A stretch of DNA of 5,886 nt from an uncultured Porphyromonadaceae bacterium (GTDB lineage Bacteria; Bacteroidota; Bacteroidia; Bacteroidales; Muribaculaceae): positions 1 to 5,886 of the forward strand of contig CAJJQT010000129.1 in the NCBI GenBank assembly GCA_905193995.1, read 5' to 3'. Position 1 is the first letter of the stretch. The number at the start of each line of letters is the position of its first letter. This document shows positions 4,695 to 5,886 of the stretch, piece after piece. Both the position numbers and the translations under genes were made by a program. Under the pieces are notes generated by a model that ran no database searches, had not been told where the DNA came from, and was given only the letters and a program-made list of their open reading frames with translations.

Positions 4695-5886
4695 TTATTT
4701 CATGCCCAGCACGGCGAAGATGTCCGGCGAGAAGGTGAAGTTGATCAGTTTATTGAAGAAGTTGGGGAAGCAGCCGATGGCGGCGACGCAGACGATGAGC
4801 GTCACGGTCGAGAGGCGTTCCCACCAGGTAGCGTCGGTAAGGCTGCGGTGATGGTCGTCCTGGACGGGACCGAAGAGCAGCTTGCCGACAACGCGCAGGA
4901 TATATACCGCGGTGATTACGATCGAGCAGCATGCGATGAGCGTGAAGACGAGTCGGAGCGAACCGGCGCCGGCGAGGTAGTCGGCCATACCGGCCTTGAA
5001 CGAACCGACGAATACGGTCATCTCGGCCACGAATCCGCTTAATCCCGGTAAACCTAAAGAGGCTAAGCCGGCAATAACGTAACAGCAGCCCAAGAAGGGA
5101 ATAATTTTCATCAATCCGCCCATTTCCCGGATATCCCGCGTGTGCGTGCGTCCGTATATCATGCCGATGAGGGCGAAAAAGAGAGCCGTCATCAAACCGT
5201 GGGAGAGCATCTGGAGTACAGCTCCGGTCATGGCAGTCTGGTTCAGCATCAGAATGGCGAACAATACTAATCCGCAATGGCTTACGGAAGAGTAGGCATT
5301 GATGTATTTCAAATCGGTTTGTACGATGGCCGAATAGGCCCCGTATACTACGCTGATACCCGTCAGGATGATAAATATCCAAGATAGTTCCTTGGCGGCT
5401 TCGGGCATCAGGTAGATGGCTACCCGGAAACAACCGTAGCCTCCTAACTTCATCAATACTCCCGCGTGTAGCATGGAAACGGCCGTCGGGGCGGATGCGT
5501 GTCCGTCGGGAGACCAGGTATGAAACGGAAACAAGGCCCCCAAAACACCGAAACCGACGAATGTCAAAGGAAAGAACCAATGTTGGGCTTCTACCGGGAT
5601 ATGGGTTCGGGCGATCCGGAGCAGGTTCATGGTCAACTGTCCCCCGTCGGTTGCCGAATGGAAATAGATACCCAAGATTCCTACCAATAATAAGGCCGAG
5701 CCTCCCATCAGCATGAGGGTTAATTTCATGGCTGCGTACTCTTTCTTTCCGCTACCCCATACCCCGATCAGCAGATACATGGGAATCAGGGCGATCTCGT
5801 AAAACATAAACATGGTGAACAGATCTACGGAGATAAAGAAACCGAATACGCCGACGGCGAGCAAACAGAACCACATGAAGTATTCT
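4695..5886 (-). CDS. nuoM: NADH-quinone oxidoreductase subunit M, 5' end beyond window
   Basis: About 397 codons of the complex I proton-pumping subunit M are visible. The frame is open to the right edge, so roughly the first 100 residues of a usual 490-510 are missing and the ATG at 5876 is internal. Numbered from that Met: Glu27 in FMFYEIALIPMY is the TM5 glutamate, Lys51 the TM6 lysine, PFHTWSPDGHASAP (117-130) the TM7-8 loop, Lys143 in AGVLMKLGGYG the TM8 lysine, and Glu285 in GFVAEM the TM12 glutamate. The TM7 lysine (E. coli Lys234) is replaced: the GFxVK segment reads GFGVL. The gene precedes nuoN by 16 bases, the normal nuo order. Codon use changes abruptly near 5040: upstream 22 of 41 leucines are TTA/TTG, downstream none of 12. 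The frame and protein motifs are intact across the change, so the product looks functional. Confidence 0.95.
   Translation of the reverse strand, partial: EYFMWFCLLAVGVFGFFISVDLFTMFMFYEIALIPMYLLIGVWGSGKKEYAAMKLTLMLMGGSALLLVGILGIYFHSATDGGQLTMNLLRIARTHIPVEAQHWFFPLTFVGFGVLGALFPFHTWSPDGHASAPTAVSMLHAGVLMKLGGYGCFRVAIYLMPEAAKELSWIFIILTGISVVYGAYSAIVQTDLKYINAYSSVSHCGLVLFAILMLNQTAMTGAVLQMLSHGLMTALFFALIGMIYGRTHTRDIREMGGLMKIIPFLGCCYVIAGLASLGLPGLSGFVAEMTVFVGSFKAGMADYLAGAGSLRLVFTLIACCSIVITAVYILRVVGKLLFGPVQDDHHRSLTDATWWERLSTVTLIVCVAAIGCFPNFFNKLINFTFSPDIFAVLGMK
5010..5045 (-). other. Composition breakpoint inside nuoM
   Basis: Around the codons for LPGLSGFVAEM the codon style switches. Immediately upstream, four successive leucines are TTA; after the GGA at about 5037-5035 no further GGA glycine or TTA/TTG leucine codon occurs before the stop. 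The exact crossover cannot be placed more tightly without relatives, because the shared motif is conserved. See the finding on the nuoM mosaic. Confidence 0.6.

Overview
The window looks like chromosomal DNA from a GC-rich member of the Bacteroidales. The evidence is an outer-membrane beta-barrel protein of the Bacteroidetes CarboxypepD_reg/OMP_b-brl_3 type, gene starts without Shine-Dalgarno sequences, a TAnnTTTG-type -7 promoter element just before one gene, and a nuoM-nuoN operon end as found in Bacteroidales complex I. Genus cannot be fixed from this sequence; Rikenellaceae or Muribaculaceae relatives are guesses.

Layout. (1) Positions 2-703, plus strand: the last 233 codons of an outer-membrane beta-barrel protein with a Gly/Pro/Arg-rich repeat tail, followed by a strong intrinsic terminator at 798-831. 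(2) Positions 704-1193: about 490 bases with no credible gene, holding the terminator, an AT-rich tract and several short hairpins. Two of the hairpins share the word CAGGC(T/G)GGAAA, which suggests REP-like repeats. (3) Positions 1194-2144, minus strand: a tRNA-dihydrouridine synthase, with a Bacteroidetes -7 box only seven bases before its ATG. (4) Positions 2229-3185, plus strand: a ten-helix EamA/DMT-family transporter, divergent from dus and convergent with nuoN, with only 14 bases between the two stop codons. (5) Positions 3200-5886, minus strand: nuoM (5' end outside the window) followed after 16 bases by nuoN. These encode two antiporter-like proton-pumping membrane subunits of respiratory complex I.

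How the genes work together. Only nuoM and nuoN form an obvious functional unit, as neighbouring membrane-arm subunits in one operon that probably begins beyond the right edge. The barrel protein, dus and the transporter are separate transcription units with no evident shared job.

Most notable signal. The nuoM gene is a composition mosaic. From the right edge to about 5040 it uses TTA/TTG for 22 of 41 leucines and many GGA and GTA codons. From about 5040 to its stop it uses TTA/TTG for 0 of 12 leucines, and nuoN uses them for 3 of 62. The switch falls in the conserved segment coding for LPGLSGFVAEM, with the reading frame intact. This points either to homologous replacement of the nuoM 5' part from a lower-GC relative or, if the sequence is metagenome-derived, to an assembly chimera. 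The same NuoM also lacks the lysine expected on the TM7 pumping helix. I found no CRISPR array, tRNA, rRNA, transposase or dedicated defence system.
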